Positions 12,401 through 23,739 of a DNA stretch of 64,000 nucleotides are shown in pieces (within the stretch, counting starts at the first letter, position 1; each line of letters begins with the position of its first letter). The stretch is from Scleropages formosus. Lineage: Eukaryota > Chordata > Actinopteri > Osteoglossiformes > Osteoglossidae. The translations under genes were made by a program, and so were the position numbers. The stretch covers positions 24,455,488 to 24,519,487 of the forward strand of contig NC_041806.1 in assembly GCF_900964775.1 (NCBI RefSeq), in the 5' to 3' direction. The notes below the pieces were generated by a model. The model had not been told where the DNA came from and did no database searches. It saw only the letters and a program-made list of their open reading frames with translations.

Positions 12401-15151
12401 AAGCTGTTTATAAGGATTTAACCATTAATACAGCTTGGTAACTTTTACTGGGTGAATTTAGGGTAGGTGCCTTGATCAAAGATACTACAGGAGGAGGTAG
12501 GACATGAACCTGTAACCTTTAAATGCAAGGCCACAGCTCCAACCACAGCACTACCTGTTGCCCCATTTAACACACACACACACACACACACAGCTTGTCC
12601 CAAGTGGGGTTGCGGCAAGCTGGAGCCTAACTTGGCGGCACAAGGCTGGAGGGGAAGGGGACACACCCAGGATGGGATGCCAGTCCATCGCAAGGCACCC
12701 CAAGCAGGACTTGAACCCCAGACCCACCAAAGAGCAGGACCCAGCCAAGCCCGCTTTGCCACTGCACTCCCCTTGCCCCACTTAAGCCATTTGAAAAAAA
12801 AAAAAAGACATTAAAATGTGGACCAAAAAAACAGATATACTGTGTAAGATACACAGTGACTCAAACTAAATAATTATTGTACTTAGAGAAAGGTTATCTG
12901 CAGTCATATGGCTTCTTAAGAGTGAAGAGCTGCTTGTATGGTGGCTGTGATGAAGGAATATACTTTTCACATTTAGTTGTTTTTTGGCTTTAAAGCATAT
13001 ATTGTTCCTGTAAGGTAGGTAGCTTTTAAATCAAATGATAAATTGCATTTTCTGGTGAATATGAGCTGTCATGAATTAAATGCTCTAAAACTGTGGGAAC
13101 AAGATTTTTTTTTGCATCAGGGTGTATTTTTAAACAAAGAAGTTTCAAAATTTTGCAGCTTTCGCCTTTTCAGTCTTTATTTAACTTATCATGTTTTACA
13201 GAACAGTTCAGGTGAAACCTGTGGCTGATTACTTTGTATTTTTGGTCACAATCATTATATTTCCACAAGGGTTTACTGGACCGCAGGGGGACAAAGGTAT
13301 GCCTGGAGTAAGTGGGACACCAGGTACACCAGGGTACCATGGTGATCATGGACAGCGTGGACATCCTGGTCTCCAAGGCCTTGAAGGTAAGGGTACAACT
13401 ACGTAATGTTGGGGCAGAGTAGGTCAGATTAAGAAAGATATAAATCCTCAAGCTTATGATGAACTTAAAGAGCATGAGCCCCGTGCCGTCAATCTTCAGA
13501 CTCTAAAATTTGACGGACAGTGCAAGTACTTTAATGTTGTAAAGTGGACTCTAACAATTCCAGGGTCCCTCTTGTCATGCCTAACAACACATCTTTTCTC
13601 TTTCTCTTCCAATTTTGCCCGCTTTGCTTGACATTCAACAGTGTTGACAAAGCAGACATTATAGTAAACAGCAGCAATATGAGTAATGATGAACTGGGTT
13701 ACATAAACACTCTGTCCCATGTACAGGACAGCCAGGCCGGCCTGGTGTTCCTGGACCCCCCGGGATGCCCGGCCGCAGCGTAAATGTGGGATACTTGCTG
13801 GTGAAGCACAGCCAGTCAGAGGATACACCCATGTGTCCCGTGGGCATGGCCAGCCTATGGGAGGGTTTCAGCTTACTGTACTTCGAGGGCCAAGAGAAAG
13901 CCCACAACCAGGACCTAGGTGAGGCTGCAAGGCCGTGGAATGTATGTCTCCGCTGTTGGAGTGGGTGGTGCACATTTCATTTGCACGAGTAGACTGAGTA
14001 CCTCGAGTGTAGTTTGTTTTTAACGTACTGCAGTTTTATCGCGTGAAGATGTTTGCTTTTCAGACCTTGCCATTCTAAGGGATGAATATGCTTTCTTTTC
14101 AGCCATGTTTGTTGCAGATCTGTTTACTTCATACTTTCCATACATGCAGGCTTGGCTGGGTCTTGCCTCCCCCGCTTCAGCACCATGCCCTTCTTGTACT
14201 GCAACCCTGGAGATGTTTGCTATTATGCCAGCCGCAATGACAAGTCCTACTGGCTGTCTACCACTGCACCTATTCCTATGATGCCCGTGGAGGAGGCAGA
14301 CATCAAGCCCTATATCAGCCGCTGCTCTGTGTGTGAAGCACCTTCGGTGGCCATCGCAGTCCACAGCCAGGACATCACCATCCCACGATGCCCTGATGGA
14401 TGGCGTAGCTTGTGGATTGGCTACTCCTTCCTCATGGTGTGTCACTGCTCAATGGACACATAATGATGTGTTCTTGCGCAATTCAGTGTAGGACATGACC
14501 TGTTTGAACATCTTCAGTACCATGAATTCAGTGTCAGTCATTACTGGGTACACTGGCTATAGTATAAAGGTGATTGTGATATATGGTGTGATGCAAGTGT
14601 ATGGAGCTGTCAGAAGAAAAGGAGAGAACCAGTTCTGAAAGAGATGGGTTTTGAGAGCCTTTTGGAGTGCTGGAACAGGCTCAGCAGTTCTGAAGGAGAG
14701 AGGGAGCTCATTCAATCAGGAGTAGAGCCACCAAGCAATCAGAGATGGAAGACAGTAGTACTCTTGCTGAGGTATAGGGAGCAATCAGATACTGTGGGTA
14801 TTGGGGTGCAGATCCTTTCACCATCTTGTAGGCCGTAAGCCAATGGAGAGATGAGGAGAGGAGATACATGGTAAGGTTTGTTCACTCTCTCCACAGCACA
14901 CAGCGGCAGGTGATGAGGGTGGTGGCCAGTCCTTGGTGTCGCCAGGATCCTGCCTGGAAGACTTCCGTACTACACCATTCATCGAGTGCAATGGAGCTAA
15001 GGGCACCTGCCACTACTTTGCCAACAAACAGAGCTTTTGGCTGAGTTCTATTGACCAGACCTTCCAGAGCACACCAACATCTGAAACGCTAAAGGCAGGC
15101 CAACTCCTTTCCCGGATCAGCCGATGCCAGGTATGCATGAAGAATCTGTGA
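460..15151 (+). CDS. col4a2: Collagen type IV alpha-2 chain, 3' part (24 coding exons)
   Basis: This encodes an extracellular network-forming collagen of basement membranes. In vertebrates it trimerises as two alpha-1 chains with one alpha-2 chain. I read these exons: 460-643, 1002-1046, 1474-1548, 1688-1786, 2102-2323, 2493-2654, 2837-3007, 3110-3253, 3406-3531, 3882-4063, 4173-4236, 8304-8378, 8903-9010, 9866-9973, 10312-10383, 10689-10814, 10980-11096, 11325-11486, 11641-11739, 11922-12068, 13270-13386, 13727-13918, 14150-14436 and 14897-15151 (TGA 15149-15151). Nearly all introns are phase 1, splitting a glycine codon. The chain is Gly-X-Y repeat with short interruptions, then the NC1 domain. 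The alpha-2 call rests on NC1 similarity ([23 protein letters not shown], ending RCQVCMKNL) and on rab20 next door. The first exon starts in phase 0, so the gene's 5' part lies outside the window. The intron 4237-8303 carries a LINE insertion. Confidence 0.96.
1002..1548 (+). other. col4a2: Two small col4a2 exons encoding a cysteine-paired triple-helix interruption
   Basis: The exons 1002-1046 (45 bp) and 1474-1548 (75 bp) together encode [16 protein letters not shown] followed by [10 protein letters not shown]. This is a break in the Gly-X-Y repeat flanked by two cysteines. Human COL4A2 has a comparable cysteine-bounded interruption. Phase 1 is kept across both introns, so the 45-bp exon is credible although small. 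Confidence 0.8.
4368..7725 (+). mobile_element. RTE-clade (Rex3-like) LINE, near full length, copy 1
   Basis: The element is bounded by a perfect 12-bp target-site duplication, GATCTTGCTCTA at 4356-4367 and 7726-7737. Its 3' end is a short GATG repeat, as described for fish Rex3. It has about 250 bp of 5' leader, then an apurinic-type endonuclease and a reverse transcriptase in one frame. It lies in the col4a2 intron 4237-8303 in the sense direction and is nested inside an older SINE. It is very similar over its whole shared length to the copy at 50713-53910, which suggests recent spread of the family. The RTE clade call is from domain layout, size and tail; I am less sure of the exact family name. 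Confidence 0.92.
4616..7702 (+). pseudogene. LINE endonuclease/reverse transcriptase ORF with one stop
   Basis: The ATG at 4616 opens a frame that meets TGA at codon 51 (4766-4768). From 4769 to the TAA at 7700-7702 it stays open for about 977 codons. Copy 2 has AGA at the site of this TGA, so the stop is probably a copy-specific change. Endonuclease landmarks are [28 protein letters not shown] and STDHHLVV. Reverse-transcriptase landmarks are [41 protein letters not shown] and the catalytic [12 protein letters not shown]. The motif after CFVDLEKAF reads N where copy 2 has D. The C-terminal part resembles that of other fish RTE elements. No host function is implied. Confidence 0.9.
7990..8203 (+). 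repeat. tRNA-derived SINE, family A (GT-tailed)
   Basis: The head resembles a tRNA, with an A-box-like segment and a B box close to GGTTTGAGTCCCGC. A roughly 130-bp body follows, ending in a GT repeat. The copy is flanked by the 9-bp direct repeat TTGAAACTG at 7981-7989 and 8204-8212. It lies in the same col4a2 intron as the LINE. Confidence 0.88.
8638..8762 (-). repeat. SINE family C fragment
   Basis: On the minus strand this matches the 5' half of the family-C copy at 33600-33925: a tRNA-like head with a run that includes GAGTTTGCATGTTCTC-like sequence. It is truncated and diverged, and lies in a col4a2 intron. Confidence 0.55.
9119..9675. mobile_element. Short non-autonomous DNA transposon, TA-flanked
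   Basis: The stretch starts CAGGTGGTCCTCAAC and ends in the near reverse complement of CAGGGGGTCATCTAC. Each end is directly bordered by TA (9117-9118 and 9676-9677). No coding frame is present over about 557 bp of AT-rich sequence. This fits a MITE of a TA-targeting family. The terminal repeats are short and imperfect, so the limits are less secure than for the TSD-bearing elements. Confidence 0.5.
12352..12565 (-). repeat. tRNA-derived SINE, family B
   Basis: Read on the minus strand this gives the family-B head with TTAAAGGTTACAGGTTCATG-like B-box sequence. The conserved middle with TTGATCAAGG and AGTAAAAGTTACCAAGC follows, then the tail with CAGCTAAATCAATAAATG. It lies in col4a2 intron 12069-13269, just left of a family-A SINE. 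Confidence 0.75.
12571..12772 (-). repeat. tRNA-derived SINE, family A
   Basis: This is a minus-strand copy whose GT tail appears as CA repeats at its left end. It is flanked by the nearly perfect 13-bp repeats TTGCCCCATTTAA (12558-12570) and TTGCCCCACTTAA (12773-12785). The B box appears as GGACTTGAACCCC on the plus strand. Confidence 0.85.
13777..15151 (+). other. col4a2: Region encoding the collagen IV NC1 domain (canstatin region)
   Basis: The non-collagenous C-terminal domain starts after the last Gly-X-Y triplets, at the serine codon near 13777. It is split over three exons (13727-13918, 14150-14436, 14897-15151). It has the two homologous half-domains typical of NC1, each with the [12 protein letters not shown] or [15 protein letters not shown] type core and regularly spaced cysteines. 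In the family this domain drives chain selection, trimerisation and head-to-head dimerisation, and the free alpha-2 NC1 fragment is known as canstatin. I see no break in the reading frame. Confidence 0.93.
14560..14870. repeat. Unclassified interspersed repeat-like stretch in a col4a2 intron
   Basis: The intron 14437-14896 holds a purine-rich stretch that resembles dispersed fish repeats from memory. There is no second copy in this window and no clear termini, so the call is weak. No gene is seen in it. Confidence 0.25.
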
Positions 15152-15988
15152 CCACCTCCCACCCCCGGACTTTCATGGCTGAGGAGTGAAAATGCACACA
15201 AGTGACAAGGGGTCAGCAGGACTCAAGTCAAAAAAAAAAATGTAGGAAGTTTCCTGCACATTGAAATGGTGCTTAAGTTATTACCTCAGCTGCATTTTTA
15301 AATCTGTTTATCAATAATCTCGAGAACATACAGCCAAACCAAAGAATGCCCATGAGTTATGCACTGCTTATGATTTTTTTTCTGTTGTTGCTTACTAAAT
15401 TGTAGCAGTACTCAGTATTGCAGCAGCACTAACACTGTCCCTCTAACTGTAAACGGTGATGCTTTGGAGGTTTTTGAGAGGTGTTACGCATTAAACCTTT
15501 CGATTCATTCTTCACTTTAATTGCCTTTAAGGATAGAACTTCCATTCAGCAAAGTTAGTGGGTACTATTGTATTGCAATGCATTACATTGCAGGACTTAC
15601 TGCGTGCCTTTAGCTGTTCTGTAGTAACACTTGGAAATCTAAGCAAACCAAGACAGCAGATCTTTATATTTTTCAGAGAATGCACTGAGAATCTCATTAA
15701 TTTATCTGTATTTATAAGCTTTCAGGCTTTTCACTGCTATTACATTTAATACACATACAGTACAACTATAGACAATGCTCCCTAAACTCAGTCAGGTCAA
15801 GCCATACACAGCAAACTTGAAAATGTAAGTCTGCAGAATACAGTGTTATGACATTTTGAGATATTTTTTTTAATTAGTCTCAAATATGCGCTCAAAACTT
15901 TGCATATTACTTGTTTCACTGACTATTCATGTGATGTAATTATACTAAATACAAATTCATTCTTTTGCCTTAAAGTGAACGGTAACTA

Positions 15989-15994
15989 AATAAA
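15989..15994 (+). other. col4a2: Candidate polyadenylation signal of col4a2
   Basis: This is the first canonical AATAAA in a plausible place, about 840 bp after the col4a2 stop. The stretch 15152-16000 is AT-rich and holds no gene, which fits a 3' untranslated region. Confidence 0.5.
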
Positions 15995-17105
15995 TGTCTA
16001 CTGTTTCACAGCTGTTTGTTTTTGCTGTTCTCTTCCATACCAACCTGTGATATACGATACATTTTTTGCAATTAAACTCAGTCCAATTAGTCCGGAAACC
16101 TGGACTCTAAAGGTCCGTTAGGGTTCGGGACAGTGCCCTGGGGTCAAATTCAACTCACAGCAACCACTTATTTGCAATATATTCATTAAGGAGATGGTTT
16201 TTTTCCCCCCCCCCAAACACAATGTACAACTCAAAGTAAATAGTACATTTCACCAACAGGTGGGAAGATGCAAAAACAGAGATGCGATTCTCAAAGTACA
16301 GTCACTTAGTCCAGCATCGCCATTTAACTCACACAGCAGCAGCTTATCAGATTGTGTGGTTAAATGACTTGCTGTCAATGTAGCAAAGCACTCACATGGT
16401 TTTCTTGCTAAGTGAGCAAATGGAAGTGATTTGCCACTGCATTCTTTGTGTTTAAATAGCAAGCATGGAGAAAACACTGAAAATTCATACACATTCCAGC
16501 ACACACCCAGGTGAACAGCTCAGGAGGTGTGAGACACCAGCATTACCTGCTGCACCCCCCTACCAAATTTTTCTTCCATACTAACAATAAACCAACACTC
16601 CATGGATGCCCACCAGCATATAACACTGGTAAAATTATTTTGTGGGCTACCATGTCCTCATCAGCACAACTAGCACAGGTAGCACAAAACACTAATACAT
16701 TACAGTGCACACCTATTTTGACTGGCTCTTCTAACTCAGAATATATGCAATATAGAGTCACTTTAATGCATCTTCAACCAGTGTTCCCCCCCCATTTTCA
16801 AGACAGGCTTTTGGGGCTTCCTTTCGATTCTCCTCAACCTCACTGGGAAAGGTTCCATCTCTCTCGATGCTGCTCCAGCAGCAGGTCCCAGGATAGTTGT
16901 ACATTGGTGTTCCTTGATGGGTTTGAGTGTACACAAAATAGCATTACCATCCAGCTAGTAGTTTTCTGACTAAAAAGGGAAAAATAATTCAAGCAACTAC
17001 TGGATAAATAGTTGCACAATTAAAGATATACATGGCCATGAAACCCAGCAGACTCTGTAGCCCTCAAGGACTTAATGACCTCCTACACCTCTGCTTCACC
17101 TGGGA

Positions 17106-17111
17106 TTTATT
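17106..17111 (-). other. rab20: Candidate polyadenylation signal of rab20
   Basis: TTTATT on the plus strand is AATAAA on the minus strand, about 600 bp after the rab20 stop. The region 16000-17700 between the convergent genes holds no coding sequence that I can support. Confidence 0.45.
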
Positions 17112-17706
17112 CCGCACACACGTGAGCCTTAAGTGTAAATAAGCCACTGGAACTTAGTTTTAATTCTTTAATTAACAATGAAAATAGTTTTAAAATTGAC
17201 AGCATTAATACTTTCACATTGCAGTACAGATTATGTATAAATTAATGTAAAAAAGCATACTGAAGACGTACAATAATTTGTCTTTAGAATAAAATCCAAT
17301 TTCCTAAAAACTATGTGATTTAGGCTACATGTTGCAGTGAACAGCAGCAAGATTATGAGTGATTCATAGGCTTATGGGTGAAATTTGGGTTGGCAGAACA
17401 TTTCACATTTTCATCTAATGAGCATTTACTAGGCAAACCAATGTGATATTTGTACATCTTTGTGCCACCTGGTGTGTAATTGCCAGAAAAAAAAAATTCA
17501 ACACCGTGAGATGCATTCAGGATTAATACTCTCAACCTTTTTCCTCTTCAAAAGAACAGAATTGTGATTTTCAGCAAAAAACAGGCTTTGGATGCAAAGG
17601 AGTGTGCATGGCTACAGTTAAATGCTCAAGCAACTCTTGACAGCAGCCAACAGTGACCCCCCAACATGTCACCTTGTGTGTATAACAATACAACCAGCAA
17701 CAGAGG

Positions 17707-20700
17707 TCACACACAGCAGCCCGTCTTAGTCCTTTTCACATCTAAGGGCTCCTCCAGGTCCACCGTGGGAGAACTTCTTTCTGACCGATTCTTCATTATA
17801 GAGGGAAGGACCATGTCGAATAGTGTCTCAAACAGCAGGTCCACATTGTAACCCGTCTTGGCGCTGGTCTCAAAGCACATCTTCTCCGCTGGAAAGCTGA
17901 TGTGCTCATCCAGCATCTTGTACCTCAGGATGCGGTTGTACAGGGCCATCGCATCTTCTTTGTGGACCTGCTTGTGAGCGATGGGGGATGCTGGAGGGGT
18001 TGGACACGGGAGCGAGGAGCCTTCTTCTTCCGGCTCTTGTTCAACCACAAGAGCTTTAGGGTCAGCGAGATCAGCCTTGTTGCCCACAATGGCAAAGATG
18101 CAGTCACTGTTGGCGGTGTCCGTCAGGGACAGAAAGCGGTTCTCCAGTTCAGCCAAGCTCTGCCAGTTAGTGACATCATACGTAAGGAGCACTGCGGCGG
18201 CACCCCGGCAATACATTGAGCCGAGTCCGTGGAACTGCTCCCGCCCTGAGGTTACGCACAGGCACGCGGCGACATACACGCGGACATAAAGGCAGACCCA
18301 CAATCATGCACGCAGATAAACACGTACATGCATCGTCCCGTACGTGCAATCATGTATGCAAGGAAAAAAAGCATACAGGCACACGCAATCGCAAACACAC
18401 AGTCACGCATGGAGCACACACGAACAAGAGGGAGGGGGTAGAGAGAGAGGGAGAGATTCATTAGCAATGTTGAACACAAGAAACCATTGTTGTAAAGCTG
18501 CACCAAACTTTCTAGTTCATCTGTTCCAGTACAGTAGCTCCCACTGTTTGCCTCTGGAGTGGGTGGGTGTGTGTATGCATGCAGGGTCTTTCTTCCCAAT
18601 AGCTCTTCAGCCTCAGAAAAACAAGATGTTTAAAAAAAATGGAAGAAAAAGTTAGCATTTAAGGATAAATTCTAACAAATGCTTTGCTAATGCCAATTTA
18701 AAATCTAAAGTCCATCTGAGGGGTTATCGCTGAGAATATTTTCAAAATAGATTAGTTTTACAAAGGTTTCATTTGAGAATAAAATCAAGGATTATTCCAG
18801 GGTTAGTCAATAACCTGGCAGCTGAACCCAAGATATGCTGAATCAGCTCTTTAAACAGGAAATGACAGTTTAAAAAAAGAAGAAAAAAAAAAAAGCTTGT
18901 TTCACACTCTCATCAGGCAGCATGTATGTAATCAGCTATATGACTCAGGCAGAGAGTTATGGTTTTGTAACAATAAAATCGTGAGTGTGCGGTAATAAAC
19001 GATTTGTACCATTTACAAGTGTTAAATTTAACATAACCGTACGGTCATGTAACCATGCAGCTCTGATAAAAACCAGGACTTCCAAGTCCTGACCAGAAGA
19101 GACACTGCTGAGATGGAATTAATCATTCACCCTATACCAATGACTGGTTTATCAATCACTCGCTATCAAATCACTTTGGGCCTCCATCAAATGGAAGGTT
19201 CTAGTTTTTTTAAATGTTAAAAGAAAGTCATGATGTATATGGCAACAATCTGACATTTATCCCAACCACCAACATTAAAAATAAAAGTTTTACACATTCA
19301 CAACCCTATCTGTCATGCAGTTTTTTTGAACAGGAGACAGTCATGTGGTCTATTTAGCTAAGGGAGGTAAACGCCACTGCTGCTTCCGATAAGTGCTCAT
19401 GACAAAGGAAAGAGAACAGAAAAATGTGGTGATTTCACAGCCTCTAGTAGGTCAAACTCAGAAAAATCCAGCCTCTTGCACAACACTGAGTAAAGTCAGG
19501 CGCTGGTATAATGCCGTTTAACCCTTTGCCTTGATTTCACGCTGACAACTTCAGCTCTCTGAAAAACTGAAACACATTTACATTAGCATCTAGTTTTCCA
19601 TTTTTTTATGTTACAAAATGCAGTAAAAACCAAAGCATAACCATTTAAAATCAAAGACCGGATTTTCATCTTAAAATTTCCTACACACTGCTCCTTGGAA
19701 CCGATAACCTGACAGTTCAAGTCGCTTTCAAACTCACAGCACTTTAAATAAGTTTGGGTGTTACATTAATCTTCTGTAATCTCCAGCATAACGCTCACCA
19801 ACTGCCAGAAGACTAACAGCAACACACTCCAATTTCCAAGCACAATGTTATATTTTAATCACCTCTGTGCTGGTTAAACACACACTCATTCAAACACCAA
19901 CTTTCCCCACCCCCCCCGCCCAGATACATAAACTCTGCAAGTGAAAGTTTATGTACTTTATTTGTGCCCCAGCACCAACGGCTGTAATGAGATCAATGGA
20001 TCCTGACAACGCCGTTGAGCTGAAACAAAAGGTTCTGCGCTATTTAAAGTGCACGATGAAGACCGATAACTTCCCACTGAGCAAAACCAGACTGACATGT
20101 CAAAGTCCTGTGGTTTTGCTATCTTTGAAATGCTAATACCCTAGATGGTACACAACATTAGTCACCTGCTGATGGCAGGTATAGTGCCAGAAGGCAACAG
20201 GTGTAGCATGGGTACTAGGAAATTAGTAACTTTTTCAAAAATAGAGAAGTTTAAAGGGGGGGGGGGCAGGATATGTCCCTGATTACCTTTAGACAGCATA
20301 AGATGGAGGAGGAGGAAAAAAAAAAAAAGTGTCAAACGTGGATACAGTTTAACCTTGGTTTATGCAGGCAATTTGTGCTCATGTGTGACACAAACAAAAT
20401 GTTGACCGAGTGAATGTTTCACCAGCAGGACACCGGTAATGATTACAAGACAGTGGGGTGCGCGAGGCAGAGCGCGCGGCCCATGCCATGCAAGCCTCGC
20501 GCCCGACAAACAGGCATAAAACAAACCAGCAGCCTAGGCTTGGGTTGGTTTGGGGAAAACCTGCCCCCACCCACCAGTTTGGTCCGTTACTTAATATAGA
20601 ATAGGTTACAAAACTTCCGTGCCACCTGTGGCACGAAAGGTGACCGTAAGACTTCCCTCGAGTGTGTGTGTGTGTGAGATTCACGACACTTTGGAAAAAT

Positions 20701-21258
20701 TCGCCACATACATACATACATACATCATAACCAGCGCCAGAGCGCGCGACGCTCAGGAGGAAAACGACACTTATTCGTGTCAATCCCTGTTAAACCAATG
20801 GATACTCCGTGTGCGCGGCGTTGCGCGCGCCAAACTTCCAAACCGACACAGACGCGAGGCACGCGGGAGACGACACCCGTTTGTCCTGCAGTTCCGCACC
20901 AAATGCTGCGGCTTCAACAGCGAAGGGAAAGCCGAAGGAACTTTGGCGTGAATCAATCATGTGTGCACGGGAGGAGGTTCTCCAGGAGCAGAACCGGGGG
21001 GGGGGTAAAGTAAAAGGGAGTAAAAGTCAGGAGAAGTAGTTGGTGAAGGAGGGCGGAGAGCTGCGTACCGGCCGTGTCCCATATGGAGATGTTGTAGGGC
21101 CCCCACTGCTTCAGGAAGAAGGCCCCCCCGACCGTACTGATGGTGTCCGTGAACCTCCTCTCCATGTACCTGTGCAGCAGCGAGGTCTTGCCCACGTTCA
21201 TGTCCCCCAGGATGACGAGCTTCACGTCGGGCTTCTTGGTCTTGGCGTACGGCGGCAT
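17707..21258 (-). CDS. rab20: Ras-related GTPase Rab20
   Basis: This is a small GTPase of the Rab family that acts in endosome and phagosome maturation in vertebrates. It has two coding exons on the minus strand: 21258-21069 and 18245-17707 (TGA at the left end). The intron is phase 1 and the product is 242 residues, against 234 in human. The P loop is GDMNVGKTSLL, the G3 motif spans the splice junction as WDTAGREQF, G4 is VGNKADL and G5 is ETSAKTG. The chain ends KTGCCV, a C-terminal cysteine pair suited to geranylgeranylation. G3 has Arg where most Rabs have the catalytic Gln, which I recall as a Rab20 trait. An acidic, proline-rich insert follows G4. It is convergent with col4a2, as in other vertebrates. 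Confidence 0.96.
18246..21068 (-). other. rab20 intron, nothing else recognised
   Basis: This 2.8-kb phase 1 intron is mostly AT-rich with short simple runs. A CpG-rich patch near 20440-20900 lies towards the promoter side. I see no coding exon or clear transposon in it. Confidence 0.5.
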
Positions 21259-21560
21259 GTTGATGGTATCCGCGGCCCCCGCGTCACCTCCTTTCCTCCC
21301 CTCCGCTCCGCGCCACGAAGCAACAAAGTTGTCCGGCCCGCGGATACTAGCGCGGCAGATGGCCTCGCTAACACCTGGAGACCGCCTCGTGAGCTGCGCG
21401 AGCCCACGCCGTGCTCATCACTGCTCTGACGCGATACTCAGAGAACCAGCTGAACGCGAGACAACCGCGCGCGCGCGCACACACGCTCAAACACACACGG
21501 CTCGCTGAACTTCACGGCTTTGGGAGGGACTTCGGCGTCGGTGACGAAACAGGGAGGTGG
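21069..21560 (-). promoter_or_regulatory. rab20: CpG-rich 5' region of rab20
   Basis: The first rab20 exon and about 300 bp beyond its ATG are dense in CG dinucleotides, including CGCGCGCGCG near 21469, in contrast with the flanks. This fits a CpG-island promoter. No TATA box stands out. Confidence 0.55.
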
Positions 21561-22199
21561 GGAAAAAGAAAAGGAACCAGCAAAAGCTCATTTCTCGGCG
21601 TAGTGGAGCTGTGTCTTATTCGTTTTATTGCAATATCAAAAATGAAACGGAAAATATAAAACACCAGAAAATGTCCATATTAAAACTTGGACGTCAACGC
21701 GATTTAAAAATGTAGAAGTGAAAATCACTTCTGTGTTATAAATAATCTTAACCACGTATTTAATACGCCAACTCTGCTGCTGTTCGTGTCTGAATTCCAA
21801 TTTTTCTTGTTGCGAATGTGTGCTGTTAAGAGTTTTAAGTTATCGTATCAGCCAGTGTCAATTTATTAAACATATCAGACTGGAACTGGATTAATTCAAC
21901 TCACCTCCGCAGTGTTTAAACTAACTAAAGCTTGTGTGTGTTGTTCCTGAGACTTGCTTGGGCAAGATGAGATATACTGTTACCATGGAGCCCAAAAAAG
22001 AGAATAAAAAAAAGCCACAAGTGCAACTCCAAGTGTTCTGTAACATCAGGATAATGAAATTGTATGACGTATGAAATAATCTGGGAAAGAAATTGTTACC
22101 CAAAAATTAATGATTGATTGTACCACTAACTTGTGGATTTAAATTTTGAAATTTGATGTCCTGTGTGAAAAAAAATAAATAAATGCAATGAAATCAAAG

Positions 22200-23665
22200 T
22201 TTCCATTTGTTTTATTTGTAATAGGACATACTTTGCAGAAGTTAATATGATGTAGAAGTGGAGTGGTGGGACTCTTCCCATCATCCTTTGCTGTGTAGTT
22301 TGTGTGTTTTAATGATGTTTTAGTAAGCGTTTCTGTGTATTGTTTTAATTTTCTTGTGTTAATGATGGTTTAATTACTTGTTACTATGTGATATTTTGGT
22401 TGCTCACCACCAGTATGTTTTATGTCGCGTTTCATGTCGTTCATGGGTTCGTGTCTTTTCTAAGGAAGGTCTAAGGGTTTGTTTGTGCCTGTGCCTCACT
22501 TTACGATGCATGAATAAAAAGTAAAAAGTGCAGCCCTTCAGTCCCTTAGTTGTCACATTGGTGTCAGAAGTGGGATGGAGCTACAACTGGCAGCGGACAA
22601 CTCAGGGATAAGAAGACTGGAGGAGCACCTGGGACCTGTGCTTGTGTATGACCCAGCTGGTCGAGCAGCAAAGCAAGCCCACCATGCTCCAGACACATTG
22701 GCAGGCCCCATCCTGGACCACACACATCCTCCCCCTTCCAAGCAGCAAACCTGTCGCCAATGGTTACAGTGCGGCTCCCTCCCTCAGACCCTGCTCAGCT
22801 GACGAGATCCGTTGCAGTGGCCTCGCTCCACCCTACTGAGGGACTGCTGTCTGCAGAGTCCCAGTCTGTTGAGTGATGGAACGGATGGAGCCGATGAGAA
22901 GAAGTGGGACGGACACACCCTCAAGCTGTGCAGAACCCTGGATCCAAAAGAGTGGAGGAGCCACCAGGTCACCACCCTGTAGCACAGTGTTGTGGTTCAG
23001 TGACTTCCATGACTGATATGAGAGAATGGCATAGAGGAACTGCGGGCATTGGGACTCTACCACAGACTCTATAGATGACTTGGTTATCCTCCTCCAGCCT
23101 CTGCTCTGGAAGGACTTTCACTTTGCTCTTTCTCGTGGGAATTAACTCTGACGGATTCTGGCTACTGGTCTGCCTGGCAGAGCTGGTTTCAGCAGTCCTG
23201 GTACACAATTCATGTTGCTTGAGGACAACTGACCCCTTGGGTAAGGGCAGTTTAGTTATTAAATATATATTTGATTAATTGGGGGTGCGGTGGCGCAGTG
23301 GGTTGGACCACAGTCCTGCTCTCCGGTGGGTCTGGGGTTCGAGTCCCGCTTGGGTTGCCTTGCGACGGACTGGCGTCCTGTCCTGGGTGTGTCCCTTCCG
23401 CCCTGTGTTACCGGGTTGGCTCCGGTTCCCTGCGACCCCGTATGGGAGAAGCGGTTCTGAAAATGTGTGTGTGTGTGTGTGTGTATTTGATTAATTAGGG
23501 TGTGTTTTTGTGTGTATTTAATAGCTGGTTGCTGTCACTATGTTTTCTGTTGCGTGTCATATCATACCTGGCTATACGTGTGTCTTGGGAGGACAAATAA
23601 GGGCGTGTTCCTGTGCCACACTTCGGTGCATGATTAAATAGCAAAAAGCATAGCCATAAACTGTC
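22200..23665 (+). mobile_element. Old, broken LTR-retrotransposon-like element
   Basis: Two related long terminal segments, about 22200-22555 and about 23248-23665, flank a short interior. The left one is followed by a primer-binding-like TGGTGTCAGAAGTGGG. The interior is too short for a full coding set and carries no recognisable gag or pol, so the element is a broken or shrunken fossil. The two ends are clearly diverged from each other by eye, suggesting considerable age. A family-A SINE has inserted into the right terminal segment. The family is uncertain. Confidence 0.5.
23281..23483 (+). repeat. tRNA-derived SINE, family A
   Basis: This is one of the cleanest family-A copies. The head has the A-box-like TGGCGCAGTGGGTTGG and the B box GGTTCGAGTCCCGC, and it ends in a GT repeat. 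It is flanked by the perfect 13-bp duplication TATTTGATTAATT (23268-23280 and 23484-23496). It is inserted in the right end of the LTR fossil. Confidence 0.92.
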
Positions 23666-23739
23666 ATGATATTAATTAACTTATTATTTACTACATATTT
23701 TATTGATTAGGTTGGGTTTTGTTGATTGACCTCATGATT

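Noticed and set aside
460-13918. Short repeated GGN-triplet blocks resembling a tandem repeat or CRISPR-like array
   Set aside because: The periodicity is the Gly-X-Y coding repeat of collagen, broken by introns.
16511-16969. A 152-codon plus-strand frame downstream of col4a2
   Set aside because: It lies in the non-coding space between two convergent genes, has low-complexity content and no recognisable motif.
23281-23350. tRNA gene candidates with A and B boxes
   Set aside because: These belong to family-A SINE heads with GT tails and target duplications, and do not fold as a plain 73-base tRNA with CCA context.
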